64,000 bases of DNA from Oscillospiraceae bacterium (GCA_009781515.1 WQXY01000003.1:62001-126000); one strand, 5' to 3'; counted from the stretch's first letter, positions 10,856 to 21,054 are shown. Notes: generated by a model not told the origin, from the letters alone. Numbers and translations: made by a program.

Positions 10856-12076
10856 CTATCTAAAAATAAAATCTATTAACTTCTCCATATTAATGTTTCT
10901 CTCAAAATGCTCAAGGTAGTACGTTTTTGCATTTTCTCCCATTAATTTACGTTCATCTTTGCTTTTATTATACAGTTTAATTATGGCCTCTGCAAACCCT
11001 TTATTATCCCCTGCACCTACACTAATACCCGCTTTTGATGTCTCTATAACCTGTTGAACTTCTCCATCCATAGCCAATACCATTGGACGGCCGGCTGCGT
11101 AGTATGAAAGCACTTTTGCCGGTAGTGCACAATCTAAAAGCTCACTCTTTGTTAGGCAAGCAAATAAACCATCCGCTATGTATGTGTATTTTGGTATATC
11201 TGTCATTGGCACTTGCCCTATAAATACGAAATTGTCGCTGACACCGGCTTTTCCAACTTCTTCCTCAAGCCATGTTCTTGACATGCCGTCTCCGACAATT
11301 ATCCATCTGATATTATCATACCCGTTATTTTTTATTTCTGCAGCAGCACTGATGACAGTTTCAAATGATTGAGCAGGACTGATATTTCCCGCATATACTA
11401 AGTTAAAGGTATCAGAAAATCGGGCTGCCATTTCTTTGTCGGCAACCTGTGCTTCATATAATTTTTCACAAAAATGCGGTATGTATGTGATTTTACTGTC
11501 TTCTTTTTTTGTTCTTTCTTTCAATATTACTTGAAGCTTCTGTGAATTTGCAATTAATTTGTCAGCTTTTTTATAGTACCACATTGATGTGCTAAATGCC
11601 CATTTTCGCAACAGTTTGTTTTTTATGTTCAAAACGGAATATAGGTTTTCCGGCCATAAGTCAAGAACATACATTGTTGTCTCAATTTTTTTTAATCTGC
11701 CTAATAATAACCCTGACAGTGTCATTAAAACCGGTGATGTTTGGTATAAAAAAATCTTGTCGTACTTCTGTCTAAATAAATGTGGCAGTGAAAACAAGCT
11801 ACCAATCGGGAAAGAGATGTAGTTAAGAAATATCCTTATGTTTGAGTTCTTCCCTCTTTTAATTTCAAAGCATCTGCGTATCTTTATTCCGTTGTGCTCT
11901 TGCCTTTTATTTTTTGTATGACCATATCCATCAAAAAATTGCCCTCCCGGATAATTTGGTATCCCACAAAGGACTTCAACTTCATAGTCTTTCTCTATAA
12001 AGCCATCACAAATATCGTTTATTCGAAATGATTCAGGCCAAAAATGTTGGCTGACCACCAGTATGCGTTCAGGCAT
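10856..12076 (-). CDS. GT4 glycosyltransferase, WbuB-like (probable FucNAc transferase)
   Basis: This GT-B glycosyltransferase opens with MPERILVVSQHFWPES and carries the IPNYPGG and GHT motifs seen in WbuB/WcaI-type enzymes. The C-terminal donor domain has VPMTDIPKYTYIADG and LPAKVLSYYAAGRPMV. I chose the ATG at 12076 because it follows GGAG by seven bases; a longer frame would need a TTG at 12106 with no ribosome site. The start overlaps the fnlC stop by eight bases (ATGCCTGA). In known O-antigen clusters fnlA-fnlB-fnlC is followed by wbuB, the L-FucNAc transferase, which suggests the same job here. Confidence 0.8.
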   Translation of the reverse strand: MPERILVVSQHFWPESFRINDICDGFIEKDYEVEVLCGIPNYPGGQFFDGYGHTKNKRQEHNGIKIRRCFEIKRGKNSNIRIFLNYISFPIGSLFSLPHLFRQKYDKIFLYQTSPVLMTLSGLLLGRLKKIETTMYVLDLWPENLYSVLNIKNKLLRKWAFSTSMWYYKKADKLIANSQKLQVILKERTKKEDSKITYIPHFCEKLYEAQVADKEMAARFSDTFNLVYAGNISPAQSFETVISAAAEIKNNGYDNIRWIIVGDGMSRTWLEEEVGKAGVSDNFVFIGQVPMTDIPKYTYIADGLFACLTKSELLDCALPAKVLSYYAAGRPMVLAMDGEVQQVIETSKAGISVGAGDNKGFAEAIIKLYNKSKDERKLMGENAKTYYLEHFERNINMEKLIDFIFR

Positions 12077-13199
12077 CTGATTTTCTCCATATTCGTTGAT
12101 TGACAATGCCTGTATAGCCTTGAATAATCCCTGCTACTTTTATCGAGATATTTTCATCGAGATAGTCTGAGACAGGAGCGGTTTTCTTCGGCGATACGGC
12201 GAGTTCAACTGCTTGTAACAGAGACTGCGAACTAATCCCGCCTAAAATAAACCTGCCTTTATCCATAGCCTCGGGGCGCTCTGTGCTTGTGCGTATACTC
12301 ACCGCAGGAAAATCCATATATGCGGTTTCTTCAGGCAGAGTGCCACTGTCACTAACAACACAAAAAGCATGCTTTTGCATCTTGCAATAAGCGTGAAAAC
12401 CAAAGGGTTCCATACTGCGGACATTACTGTGAAACTCAAAATTACGTTTCTTGATAAATCCGGCACTGCGCGGGTGTGTAGAATAAATGATCGGCATATC
12501 ATATTTCTCTGCAAGAGCGTTAATTGCAGACATTAATGACAGGAAGTTATTCTCGATGTCTATATTTTCTTCTCTGTGAGCTGAGAGTAAAATAAACTTT
12601 TTATCTTCAATTCCGAGCTCTTTCAATACATTACTACTGTCTATCGCTCCCATGTTTGCTATTAAAACCTCTGTCATGGGGGAACCTGTGACAAATGTAT
12701 ACTCAGGTCGTTTTCCTTCGGCAAGAAGATTTCTCCTCGCATGCTCTGAATAGCACAGATTAATGTCGCTGGTGTGGTCAACAATGCGGCGATTGATTTC
12801 TTCGGGGAGATTTTCGTCAAAGCACCTATTGCCTGCTTCCATATGGAATATCGGTATTTTAAGTCTTTTAGCCGATATTGCTGATAGTGCTGAGTTAGTA
12901 TCCCCTAAGATTAAAACAGCGTCCGGCATTTGCTCTTTAAGGAGAGAGTATGAACGGCTGATGATATTCCCCATTGATTCGCCAAGGTCAGCACCAACTA
13001 CATCAAGATAGAAATTAGGCGTAGTCAATCCCAATTCTTCAAAAAACACTTGGTTCAGTTTGTAGTCATAATTTTGCCCTGTATGTATAAGGGTATGCTC
13101 AAATTGTTTTTCACAGACCTTGATAACCTCAGAAAGTCTGATAATTTCGGGACGCGTACCGAGGATAGTCATAAGCTTTAACTTTTTCAAACTATTCAT
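12069..13199 (-). CDS. fnlC: UDP-L-FucNAc synthase (WecB-like 2-epimerase)
   Basis: About 376 residues of the UDP-GlcNAc 2-epimerase fold. MTILGTRPEIIRLSEV opens the first domain; HTGQNYDYKLNQ, EAGNRCFDENLPEEINRR and SDSGTLPEE are the family's substrate-site motifs. In the CapE/F/G (FnlA/B/C) pathway this enzyme epimerises UDP-2-acetamido-2,6-dideoxy-L-talose to UDP-L-FucNAc. The ATG at 13199 was chosen because family members begin MKKLK(V/I)MT and because it overlaps the fnlB stop by eight bases (ATGAATAG). The frame extends to 13247 without a better start. Confidence 0.88.
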   Translation of the reverse strand: MNSLKKLKLMTILGTRPEIIRLSEVIKVCEKQFEHTLIHTGQNYDYKLNQVFFEELGLTTPNFYLDVVGADLGESMGNIISRSYSLLKEQMPDAVLILGDTNSALSAISAKRLKIPIFHMEAGNRCFDENLPEEINRRIVDHTSDINLCYSEHARRNLLAEGKRPEYTFVTGSPMTEVLIANMGAIDSSNVLKELGIEDKKFILLSAHREENIDIENNFLSLMSAINALAEKYDMPIIYSTHPRSAGFIKKRNFEFHSNVRSMEPFGFHAYCKMQKHAFCVVSDSGTLPEETAYMDFPAVSIRTSTERPEAMDKGRFILGGISSQSLLQAVELAVSPKKTAPVSDYLDENISIKVAGIIQGYTGIVNQRIWRKSDA

Positions 13200-14292
13200 C
13201 CACCTTTTCAAAAAATGTATCCGGATGTAATTTATCAAAAACCTCATTCACCCATATCAGTGTTACCATATCCTTATCTCCAAGATTGGTAAAGTTATGC
13301 GTGTACCCCGGAGGGATATTTACAACTTCGAGATTGTCATCGCTTACGTTGTATTCCAAAACATCTGCAGAATTTAGCTTCCGAAGCTTTACAACACCAT
13401 GCCCGCTGACTACTAAGAATTTCTCGCACTTTGTATCATGCCAGTGATTGCCCTTGGTGATACCCGGTTTTGTCACATTTACCGATACTTGTCCATGTCT
13501 TGGCAAGTGCAAAAATTCTGTGAAACTACCTCTTTCATCTTTATGCATAGTTAACGGATAGGTAATATTATTTTCCGGTAAAAATGACAAGTATGTAGCA
13601 TACAACTTTTTGGTGAAAATATCGCTAAAATCGCTTATTCCGAGCTTAAAATCTTCTGATGCAAATGTATTTATCTGCGATGCCAGTTCCCCAAGAGTGA
13701 TTTGGTATAAAGGTTCAATTTCCAATGTTTCCTGCTGATTCATGGTTTGCAGCAGCACGTCAACAACATCATCAACATAGCATAGAGTTAACGTATAGTC
13801 AGGGTCTCTTATGTCAATCGGCAGACCATGAGCAATATTGTGACAATATGTTGCTACCACTGTGTTATAGTCCGGTTTGCTCCATTTTCCAAATATTCCG
13901 GGGAACCTATAGATAAACACCTTTGCATCTGTACGTGCTGCATATTCTATCAGTGTTTTTTCTGCCATTTCTTTGCTTTTTGCATAATCACTGCCATTAC
14001 CAACCTGCATAGTAGAAGAAAATGCTATAGGTATCTTATTGCTTTTTTCTTCTATTATTTTTACTATAGTTTCTGTCAGTTCTGCATTACCCTCATAATA
14101 TTCAAATTGTTCTTTTGGTCTGTTAATCCCTGCCAAATGGAAAATAAAATCTGCTTTTAGTATATATTCTTTCAACTTATCTAATGTGTCATCAATATCA
14201 AATGGCAAAACAGTCCCGGTCTCCATAGCATTAATACGAGCTATGAGGTTTTTACCTAAGAATCCTTTTGCACCTGTGACTAAAATGTTCAT
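13192..14292 (-). CDS. fnlB: CapF/FnlB bifunctional epimerase-reductase with cupin domain
   Basis: This 366-residue protein has an N-terminal SDR domain (VTGAKGFLGKNL; FHLAGINRP; YAKSKEMAEK as YxxxK) and a C-terminal cupin from about residue 245 (HKDERGSFTEF, then GNHWHDTKCEKFLVVSG with metal-type histidines). This fusion is specific to CapF-type enzymes. The cupin epimerises C3 of the CapE product and the SDR domain reduces C4 with NADPH. The gene is three bases after fnlA and overlaps fnlC, as expected for a dedicated sub-operon. Confidence 0.92.
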   Translation of the reverse strand: MNILVTGAKGFLGKNLIARINAMETGTVLPFDIDDTLDKLKEYILKADFIFHLAGINRPKEQFEYYEGNAELTETIVKIIEEKSNKIPIAFSSTMQVGNGSDYAKSKEMAEKTLIEYAARTDAKVFIYRFPGIFGKWSKPDYNTVVATYCHNIAHGLPIDIRDPDYTLTLCYVDDVVDVLLQTMNQQETLEIEPLYQITLGELASQINTFASEDFKLGISDFSDIFTKKLYATYLSFLPENNITYPLTMHKDERGSFTEFLHLPRHGQVSVNVTKPGITKGNHWHDTKCEKFLVVSGHGVVKLRKLNSADVLEYNVSDDNLEVVNIPPGYTHNFTNLGDKDMVTLIWVNEVFDKLHPDTFFEKVDE

Positions 14293-14295
14293 TGG

Positions 14296-15327
14296 TTAAT
14301 AACCCTCTCCTGCAACACCTGTCTTGAGTGCTTCTTGCACATAATCAAGCGATAGGAGCAGTTCCCTAAGCTCGCTTGTGCTTAAACGGTGCGTGTTATG
14401 TGATGTATACCCTTCTATATCAATTTCCGTTTCTATACCGGAAGCGAAATAGTTCGCATAATTCAAATCACGTTCATCAATTGGAACCATGTAGTAATTT
14501 CCCAAATCTATTACTTTTGTCATTTCTTCATTAGTTAAAAGTGATTCATATATCTTTTCTCCATGCCTTGTTCCTATGATACGCGTCTTGCTATTGCCTT
14601 TGAATACTTCGTTTATCACAAGTGCCAAATCAGATATGGTGCTTGCCGGTGCTTTTTGTATGAACAGCTCCCCGCCTTTGGCCTCATTAAATGCAAACAG
14701 AACAAGGTCTATTGCGTCGTCAAGTGACATCATAAACCGTGTCATACCGGGATTGGTTATGGTGAGTTCATTACCGTTTTTTATCTGATTTATAAAAAGA
14801 GGAATAACCGAGCCTCTTGAACACATAACATTTCCATATCTTGTTACACATATTACCGTCTTAGCTTTTCCCGGAGCACGAGCTTTTGAAGTAGCTATCT
14901 TTTCCATTATTGCCTTTGACATTCCCATAGCATTTATGGGATAAACCGCTTTGTCTGTTGATAAACATATTACCTTTTCTACACCGCAGCTAATGGCTGC
15001 ATCTAAAACATTTTCTGTGCCAAGCACATTTGTCCGCACTGCTTCCAATGGGAAAAACTCACAGGACGGGACTTGCTTTAGTGCAGCAGCGTGGAAAACA
15101 TAATCCACACCCGCCATTACGTTTCTGACACTTTCCGGTTGACGCACATCACCAACATAAAACTTTATTTTATCATTCGAGTATTGGTTTCGCATATCAT
15201 CTTGCTTTTTCTCATCACGACTGAAAATGCGAATTTCACCAATGTCAGAGCCCAGAAACCGTCGCAGTGCTGCATTCCCAAATGATCCGGTACCCCCTGT
15301 TATCAGCAGTGTTTTATCTTTGAACAT
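14296..15327 (-). CDS. fnlA: UDP-GlcNAc 4,6-dehydratase/5-epimerase (CapE/FnlA)
   Basis: This 343-residue SDR protein starts TGGTGSFGNAALRRFL and has ALKQVPSCEFFP and INAMGMSKAIMEK, where the MxxxK motif replaces the usual YxxxK, a mark of the CapE/FlaA1 group. It also has CVTRYGNVMCSRGSVIP. It carries out the first step from UDP-GlcNAc towards UDP-L-FucNAc, and with the next two genes forms a complete pathway. It is soluble, unlike the long membrane-bound relative at the left edge. Confidence 0.92.
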   Translation of the reverse strand: MFKDKTLLITGGTGSFGNAALRRFLGSDIGEIRIFSRDEKKQDDMRNQYSNDKIKFYVGDVRQPESVRNVMAGVDYVFHAAALKQVPSCEFFPLEAVRTNVLGTENVLDAAISCGVEKVICLSTDKAVYPINAMGMSKAIMEKIATSKARAPGKAKTVICVTRYGNVMCSRGSVIPLFINQIKNGNELTITNPGMTRFMMSLDDAIDLVLFAFNEAKGGELFIQKAPASTISDLALVINEVFKGNSKTRIIGTRHGEKIYESLLTNEEMTKVIDLGNYYMVPIDERDLNYANYFASGIETEIDIEGYTSHNTHRLSTSELRELLLSLDYVQEALKTGVAGEGY

Positions 15328-15339
15328 ACCTTACTCCTT

Positions 15340-16236
15340 CTATGATGAACTTAACATCGAGATAATACCTTCGTCTAAAGATATTTTTGGTTCAAATCCG
15401 TATACATTCTTTATAAGTGAACAGTCAAGCACATTTGAGGCAACATCAAACCCTCTTGATTTTTTGTATTCAATATTGGCAGTTTTTTTCAAGCAACTCG
15501 CAATTTTAATCACTATCTCTTCAACAGTCATTCCTTTATTTGAACCTACATTAAAAATTTTCTCTGAACTACTTCTCATACCTGCTAACATCAATGCATC
15601 AACAGCATCTTTGACATTTATGTAATCCCTGACTGCACTGCCATCGCCCCATATTTCAATAGCTTCGTCTGCCATTAGTTTTCTCATAAAAATGTTAATT
15701 GCTCCTTGCGTGTTCGAGGTTTGGTATCTGCCATACACATTAGCAAATCGGAGTATGCAGTAGTCTATGCCATACATTTTGTGAAAAACCTGTACATACT
15801 TTTCAATCGCAAGCTTTGCTATACCATATGTACATGCCGGATTTGTAGGATGTTTTTCATCAATTGGCGAATATATAGCTTCCCCATATACTGTGCCTCC
15901 GGAAGACGGATAGACGATTTTTTTTACACCTTTTTTTACTGCTGCCTGCAATATCTGCACTGTGCCACATATGTTTGATTTTATGTCACTTAATATATCC
16001 TCAGTGGATGTTAAAGGGTTTGCCGAACTTGCAAGATGATATAGCACGTCTATGTTATCCAAAAGATATTCCCATGAGTCCACATTATTTATATCTTGTG
16101 TAAAATAAGAGCAATTATTAAGTTCAATCTCTTTACATTTATATCTGTCCACTATTATGACTTCGTTTTTATCATAAAGCTCTTCAATCAAGTTCCTGCC
16201 AATAAATCCCTGTCCGCCCAATACTAAAATTCTCAA
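15340..16236 (-). CDS. NAD-dependent sugar epimerase/dehydratase (GalE-like)
   Basis: This 298-residue extended SDR protein has LGGQGFIGRNLIEEL, a long hydrophilic middle, SSGGTVYG and YGIAKLAIEKY (YxxxK), then RFANVYGRYQ and GDGSAVRDYI, typical of UDP-glucose or UDP-GlcNAc 4-epimerases. It probably interconverts a UDP-hexose for one of the nearby transferases. Exact substrate cannot be read from the sequence. It is 12 bases from fnlA and 3 bases from the GT8 gene, within the same transcript. Confidence 0.75.
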   Translation of the reverse strand: MRILVLGGQGFIGRNLIEELYDKNEVIIVDRYKCKEIELNNCSYFTQDINNVDSWEYLLDNIDVLYHLASSANPLTSTEDILSDIKSNICGTVQILQAAVKKGVKKIVYPSSGGTVYGEAIYSPIDEKHPTNPACTYGIAKLAIEKYVQVFHKMYGIDYCILRFANVYGRYQTSNTQGAINIFMRKLMADEAIEIWGDGSAVRDYINVKDAVDALMLAGMRSSSEKIFNVGSNKGMTVEEIVIKIASCLKKTANIEYKKSRGFDVASNVLDCSLIKNVYGFEPKISLDEGIISMLSSS

Positions 16237-16239
16237 AGC

Positions 16240-17256
16240 CTATCTCCCTCGATTTTGTGCAATTTTATTTCTACGTTTTAGATACCTTTTTAATGAATAT
16301 CTGTGCATTCTCATATATATTTTTTTTGGTAAGATTTTATACAATCCTCTTTGAATGGCAAAGACTTTATTAAGCTTTACTTCTTTTTTTTGATAATCTT
16401 TCCAAGGTGATATCGCTAAATACTTGTCGAACATATCACTCAGAGGGTGTATATTATTTTCTTCCCATGGTCTTCCCGTCATTCCGCCCATACAATGATG
16501 TATAACAGGATTGCTCATAACAGACTTTATTTTCTCGTAACTGTCATAATGATCGGAAGACTGTCCGTATATTTCAAATGATTCTTTTACTCCGTATATG
16601 TAAAATCCACTATTGAAATTGTAAGTTATATCAAGATATTTAGTTTTATGTCTGAACAAGACATTTAGAATGTCTTGCTCTGCTGTGTGATAACCACTTC
16701 TGTTGTTGCGTATATGATCAATAATTTTTTCTTCGCAGTTCTCGTCAACCCACGCTTTATGATTAAAAAGTATAACCCCAACATTATAGTAATAATCTGT
16801 TGCGGGAATATCAATTAGCTCTTTGTATTCATTCATCACACAATCGTATGTCGCCGCCATTATATATCCGTCTAAGTCGAGTTCTGTGAGAGGTGAGAGC
16901 GAATCGGTTATAATCGTATCTCCATCTAAGTATAAAACCCTGTCAGTAGGAAAGCTAAGGTTTCTTAAAGCCAACATCTTGTAGTATGTAGTGTACGTTC
17001 CTTGCCAAGGGGCAACTTTTAACTCTTCTTTTAATCGTTGCAAAATACTATCTGTATTAATGACAGTCAATTTCCTGCCATATGTTTCACATGCTTCATT
17101 TAGTTTTGCTATATTTTCCTGACTAATATTATCATTTAATAAATAGAAATTTATCTCATCAATATCTTTGTTATTCTCCAATAACGATACCATAGACACT
17201 CCGGTAATTACAGCATAGTTATCATTGCTCTGGTACAATACATTCAATACTTTCAC
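16240..17256 (-). CDS. family 8 glycosyltransferase
   Basis: This 338-residue GT8 protein begins with VLYQSNDNYAVITGVSMVSLLEN and has the LYLDGDTIIT metal site (DxD), YNVGVILFNHKAW and HHCMGG, the motifs of the LgtC/WaaJ-type retaining glucosyl- or galactosyltransferases. The basic C-terminal helix (about residues 300-338) is common in this family for membrane attachment. Its start overlaps the stop of the preceding GT2 gene by four bases (ATGA type). Confidence 0.88.
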   Translation of the reverse strand: MKVLNVLYQSNDNYAVITGVSMVSLLENNKDIDEINFYLLNDNISQENIAKLNEACETYGRKLTVINTDSILQRLKEELKVAPWQGTYTTYYKMLALRNLSFPTDRVLYLDGDTIITDSLSPLTELDLDGYIMAATYDCVMNEYKELIDIPATDYYYNVGVILFNHKAWVDENCEEKIIDHIRNNRSGYHTAEQDILNVLFRHKTKYLDITYNFNSGFYIYGVKESFEIYGQSSDHYDSYEKIKSVMSNPVIHHCMGGMTGRPWEENNIHPLSDMFDKYLAISPWKDYQKKEVKLNKVFAIQRGLYKILPKKIYMRMHRYSLKRYLKRRNKIAQNRGR

Positions 17257-18257
17257 TTTTTTAACATGCTCCTTGTGTAGAGCTTAAATACTGCTCTGTA
17301 TAGAAAATTTGGAAAGAAAAACAATAGTGTTGCAGACATTTTTTCGGGAAAGCTGACAGGACTTTTTAAGATAGCTGTCACAGCACTCCATTTTACCTTA
17401 ACTTCTGTTTTTCGCTTTTGGATAATTGCTTTGTGTTTTTCGTTTGTGATGTATAAACAGCTTTGACATTCCACCATTTTATTAATTTCTTGAACTTTAT
17501 CCGGCAATATAGATCTCATAACTTCCGCAAGGTGTGCGAATGCCTTTATCGAATTCTCGACTATGTCACTTTTTCCTCCGGATGCCGGATTGTTAGCTGC
17601 CATAAAATTATACGGCAGGAAGTCTGCAAATGCAATTCCGTTTTTTACTTCGCTAATTATATCCGCATTAAACCATAAATCCCCTCCTACAACCAACCAC
17701 TCCGGAAATCTAATGGATTTTCCTCCTGCTTCAACTTCTGATATTAAACAAGTTCTGTAAAGCTTATTCCACGGCATTGGAAACACGAGGTTATATTTCT
17801 CAAAGTCTTTTACGTATGCAGCGACAAACTCCTCCATATCAAGCTTGCTGTCAACCGGCACGTTTATTATCCTTTTATAATTGCCAAAATCCTGTTTATA
17901 ACCACAAATGCATAGATCTGCCCCGGTTGTTTGCATAACCTCATGCATACATTCATACATACTATTGTCTAAAATATCATCGTGATCTACAAGCGCGAAA
18001 AATTCGCCATTTGCAGCATTTAGTCCTACATTTCGAGCACTCGATTCACCGCCGTTTTCTTTATGTATAACTTTAACTCTGCTGTCGCTGCCTGCAATAG
18101 CATCACAAATCTCACCGCTTTTATCTGTCGAGCCGTCGTTAACTAATATAACCTCTGTATTCTTATATGATTGTGCTAATATGCTGCGGACACATTTTTC
18201 AAGGAATGCCTCCGCATTATATATTGGCACTATCACAGATATTAATCCCGCGCTCAT
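17253..18257 (-). CDS. family 2 glycosyltransferase
   Basis: This 334-residue protein has the classic GT2 opening LISVIVPIYNAEAFLEKC, VNDGSTDKSGEIC and DHDDILDNSMYECM (nucleotide and metal sites). It then has a long acceptor domain and a hydrophobic, basic C-terminus that may touch the membrane. It resembles EpsJ/CpsJ-like capsule transferases. Donor sugar is unknown. It is 11 bases after the DUF2304 gene and overlaps the GT8 gene by four bases. Confidence 0.87.
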   Translation of the reverse strand: MSAGLISVIVPIYNAEAFLEKCVRSILAQSYKNTEVILVNDGSTDKSGEICDAIAGSDSRVKVIHKENGGESSARNVGLNAANGEFFALVDHDDILDNSMYECMHEVMQTTGADLCICGYKQDFGNYKRIINVPVDSKLDMEEFVAAYVKDFEKYNLVFPMPWNKLYRTCLISEVEAGGKSIRFPEWLVVGGDLWFNADIISEVKNGIAFADFLPYNFMAANNPASGGKSDIVENSIKAFAHLAEVMRSILPDKVQEINKMVECQSCLYITNEKHKAIIQKRKTEVKVKWSAVTAILKSPVSFPEKMSATLLFFFPNFLYRAVFKLYTRSMLKK

Positions 18258-18268
18258 GTATATCTCCG

Positions 18269-18625
18269 TTAATCCGATTTTGTACTATTACTTTTACTTT
18301 CAAACTCGCTAATTGCAATATTTTGTGTTAATTTACGTAGTCTGTCCGATAATCTGGACACAACTACTGTCAGGCTGATACATATACAAGCAAGAAAAGC
18401 AATACATATCAGAAAAAACGTGTTGACCGGTGTATCTATCCCAAGTAATGCTGATAATCTGTCAAGGATGTGAGGGAAAATGCAAAACACAGCAATTCCA
18501 ACTAAGCTGAGAAGCCAGACAAGGCAGTATCGCAGTTCAATCTTTTGTTTTCGTAGCAAAATAATAAAGAAAACAAACATCCCTGCAATAACTGTTAGCA
18601 TTAATATTCGAAGTCCAATTAGCAT
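18269..18625 (-). CDS. DUF2304 small membrane protein
   Basis: This 118-residue protein has three hydrophobic helices (about residues 5-23, 33-52, 68-92) and a polar C-terminus. The RKQKIELRYCLVWLL segment is typical of DUF2304. The family usually sits directly after a DPM1-like GT2 gene, as here (4-base gap), and is thought to help anchor or partner that enzyme. The partner role is inferred from gene order. Confidence 0.75.
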   Translation of the reverse strand: MLIGLRILMLTVIAGMFVFFIILLRKQKIELRYCLVWLLSLVGIAVFCIFPHILDRLSALLGIDTPVNTFFLICIAFLACICISLTVVVSRLSDRLRKLTQNIAISEFESKSNSTKSD

Positions 18626-18629
18626 TATT

Positions 18630-19361
18630 TTATACCTCTAATTCTGTCATTTTTACTTTTGGTTTTATAACACTGATAATAATACCTATTGATACTTTCA
18701 GCATGTAGTATACTGACTTTATTGCCGATATTGATGATTTGCCACCTTGGCGCTCGCGCATTTTGACCGGCACTTCACATACACGAAGCTTGTTTTTTAT
18801 TGCATGCATGTTACTTTCAGGTTCAGGGTAATCTGCTGCATAATACTTCGTGAAAAGCTGCATCGTTTTACGGTTTGCAGCTCGAAATCCACTTGTGGCA
18901 TCTGTTATTTTTTTGCCACTGAGGCAATATATCAATACTGTAAAAAACCGTATACCTACTCGTCGTATTACAGTTGATTGGAATCCTGCTTTATCAATAT
19001 ATCTTGAACCAATAGTCAAATCAGCAACACCTTGGATAATCGGGGCGATTACCTTGTCAATCCAATCAGGATCATGCTGTCCGTCTCCGTCAAGTTGCAC
19101 AGCTATGTCATAATTGTTGCGAATTGCAAAACGATAACCTGTTTGCACCGCTCCACCTATCCCAAGATTAATAGGCAAATTCAAGTGCGGAATGTTTCCT
19201 TTTTGTAGAATACTCTTACTATCATCTGTGCTGCAGTCATTAATAACGATTATATCATGATTTGTCTTGCTACAGACTTCTTTACATAGTTCTGAAATTG
19301 TATCTCGTTCGTTATAGCAAGGAATAATAATGAGTGTTTTCAATGTTTTAATCCCTATCAT
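18630..19361 (-). CDS. dolichyl/polyprenyl-phosphate sugar synthase-like GT2
   Basis: This 243-residue GT2 protein carries TLIIIPCYNERDTI, INDCSTDDS, QLDGDGQHDPDWI and GSRYIDKAGFQS, the set found in dolichyl-phosphate mannose synthase homologues. These enzymes load a sugar on a polyprenyl phosphate for use outside the membrane. GT-C type or DUF2142-like proteins may then use it. It pairs with the DUF2304 gene downstream, and the DUF2142 gene lies 79 bases upstream. Confidence 0.85.
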   Translation of the reverse strand: MIGIKTLKTLIIIPCYNERDTISELCKEVCSKTNHDIIVINDCSTDDSKSILQKGNIPHLNLPINLGIGGAVQTGYRFAIRNNYDIAVQLDGDGQHDPDWIDKVIAPIIQGVADLTIGSRYIDKAGFQSTVIRRVGIRFFTVLIYCLSGKKITDATSGFRAANRKTMQLFTKYYAADYPEPESNMHAIKNKLRVCEVPVKMRERQGGKSSISAIKSVYYMLKVSIGIIISVIKPKVKMTELEV

Positions 19362-19440
19362 TAATAATTGGAAAATTTATTTATAACTATTTTAGGCTTA
19401 AAAACTATTTTTCTTACATCTCATTACATTATAATGAGCA

Positions 19441-21054
19441 TTAGCGAATTGTCCAGTTAATAATATATTCAATAACATGACTTTGCACCATAATATACCC
19501 CACAATTAATGCAAATCTATAGTTTTTACTTTCTATTTGAATTTTAGAGCATTTCAACAATAATAATAAAAGCGGTAAAATCGGCAAGAAATATCTTCCC
19601 TGCACGCCGGCTATCATTAAGAACGTATCACTTGTCCATCCAAGAAAATGTGAAGCAAGGCATAGTCCGAATACAACAACAGCTACTATGAAATAAATAA
19701 CCCGATGCGATATTGTCGGTTGCCATTCATCCCGCTTTCCACAAAATACGCTTGCTATTAGCATAAGAATCGTGACATTAATTAACCATAATGGTACGTA
19801 CATCGTTAGTCCGCTAAGATATAACCCAAATATGCCATAAAACCAAAAGTTATAGTAATACGTGATGCTTCTGAAAAATATCATTATAGTTTCTATCGGA
19901 TTTTCAAAAATGAATGATAATCTATAATTTTGTCCACCAAAATAATTTGGCTCTTGTTCTATTCCTCCAATAACATTAAAATACCCATAATTTGTATAAA
20001 TAACTGCCATAACAGAAATAATCGCTATTGAGGAAGCCAATACCCAAGCTTTTGCCTTAATGTCCTTTTTCCATTTCCACGCAACAAGAAACACAAGAAA
20101 AATGATAGGTAAATACACTACTTTTGCAGGTGCAAGCAGTATACCTAACACTAACAGCATTGAGTAATCCCGCCAGCTAAATGTACTTTTTTCATAAACA
20201 CAACTTATGGCGTATGCTATAAATAACATGGATATTCCATTAACATATGCGTCATATGAAAATGACGCTGCTTGATGCAAGCACATCGGCAACAAACCAA
20301 TAAAGAAAATTGGTAACTTAAATGCCTTTAACCGCTTTATAGAAAATGATACACATAACGCATAAAATAATAAGTTGAAAAATCTGCCTAAGTAAAAACC
20401 CCCAAAGAAACTAAGTCCAATAAGTCGTGCTATTGATATTCCCAATGCCTGAGGAGCATGCCATAACGGATATACTACATTAAATTCAACTTGGTAGTTC
20501 ATTTGCTCGGGATCCCTATCAATAAAAAAAACGCCTTCTCTCATGAACCTGAGGTAGGTCAATATCGTATTTTGACGAATGACGGTACTACTAAAATCAA
20601 AATGGCGGATATCACCTATATATGGATCTTGTTCAAAAAGCATATATCCTGATACTGCATATGCACCGTGGTAATGATATGACTCATCAGGAACTGATAA
20701 TGGCGTAATCGCCATCATATATGCCATTCCTAAACCAAGAGCAGCTACAATAAATACATACTCTAATTTGACTTTCAAAAACAACATAATGCCAACAGTC
20801 AGTATTGTAGCTAAAAGCAACATATATAAACTATGCTTAAATACAGACAAGTGTATATGGCGATTATGCTGATTTTGAACGTCAGTTAATAAATCTCCCT
20901 CAATATACATTTGCGAGATCCTGTATATGCTAATTCCTAAAACCATAAGGACTATCACTGCAATTGCAATTGCCAACACAGCAATTTGCTTCTTGCTGTT
21001 AAAAAAACGCTCTATTGATTGAGCTATGTTACTTAGTAGTCCTTCTTTATTCAA
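19441..21054 (-). CDS. second DUF2142 polytopic membrane protein
   Basis: This 537-residue protein has about eleven hydrophobic segments, the PLSVPDESYHYHGAYAVSGY motif (aspartate-glutamate pair after the second helix, as in DUF2142), and GVQGRYFLPILPLLLLL near the end. It starts with TTG at 21054, ten bases after AAAGGA. With the DPM1-like gene downstream it may use polyprenyl-phosphate sugars at the outer face; that is inference. It shares the family but little sequence with 8987-10846. Confidence 0.75.
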   Translation of the reverse strand: MNKEGLLSNIAQSIERFFNSKKQIAVLAIAIAVIVLMVLGISIYRISQMYIEGDLLTDVQNQHNRHIHLSVFKHSLYMLLLATILTVGIMLFLKVKLEYVFIVAALGLGMAYMMAITPLSVPDESYHYHGAYAVSGYMLFEQDPYIGDIRHFDFSSTVIRQNTILTYLRFMREGVFFIDRDPEQMNYQVEFNVVYPLWHAPQALGISIARLIGLSFFGGFYLGRFFNLLFYALCVSFSIKRLKAFKLPIFFIGLLPMCLHQAASFSYDAYVNGISMLFIAYAISCVYEKSTFSWRDYSMLLVLGILLAPAKVVYLPIIFLVFLVAWKWKKDIKAKAWVLASSIAIISVMAVIYTNYGYFNVIGGIEQEPNYFGGQNYRLSFIFENPIETIMIFFRSITYYYNFWFYGIFGLYLSGLTMYVPLWLINVTILMLIASVFCGKRDEWQPTISHRVIYFIVAVVVFGLCLASHFLGWTSDTFLMIAGVQGRYFLPILPLLLLLLKCSKIQIESKNYRFALIVGYIMVQSHVIEYIINWTIR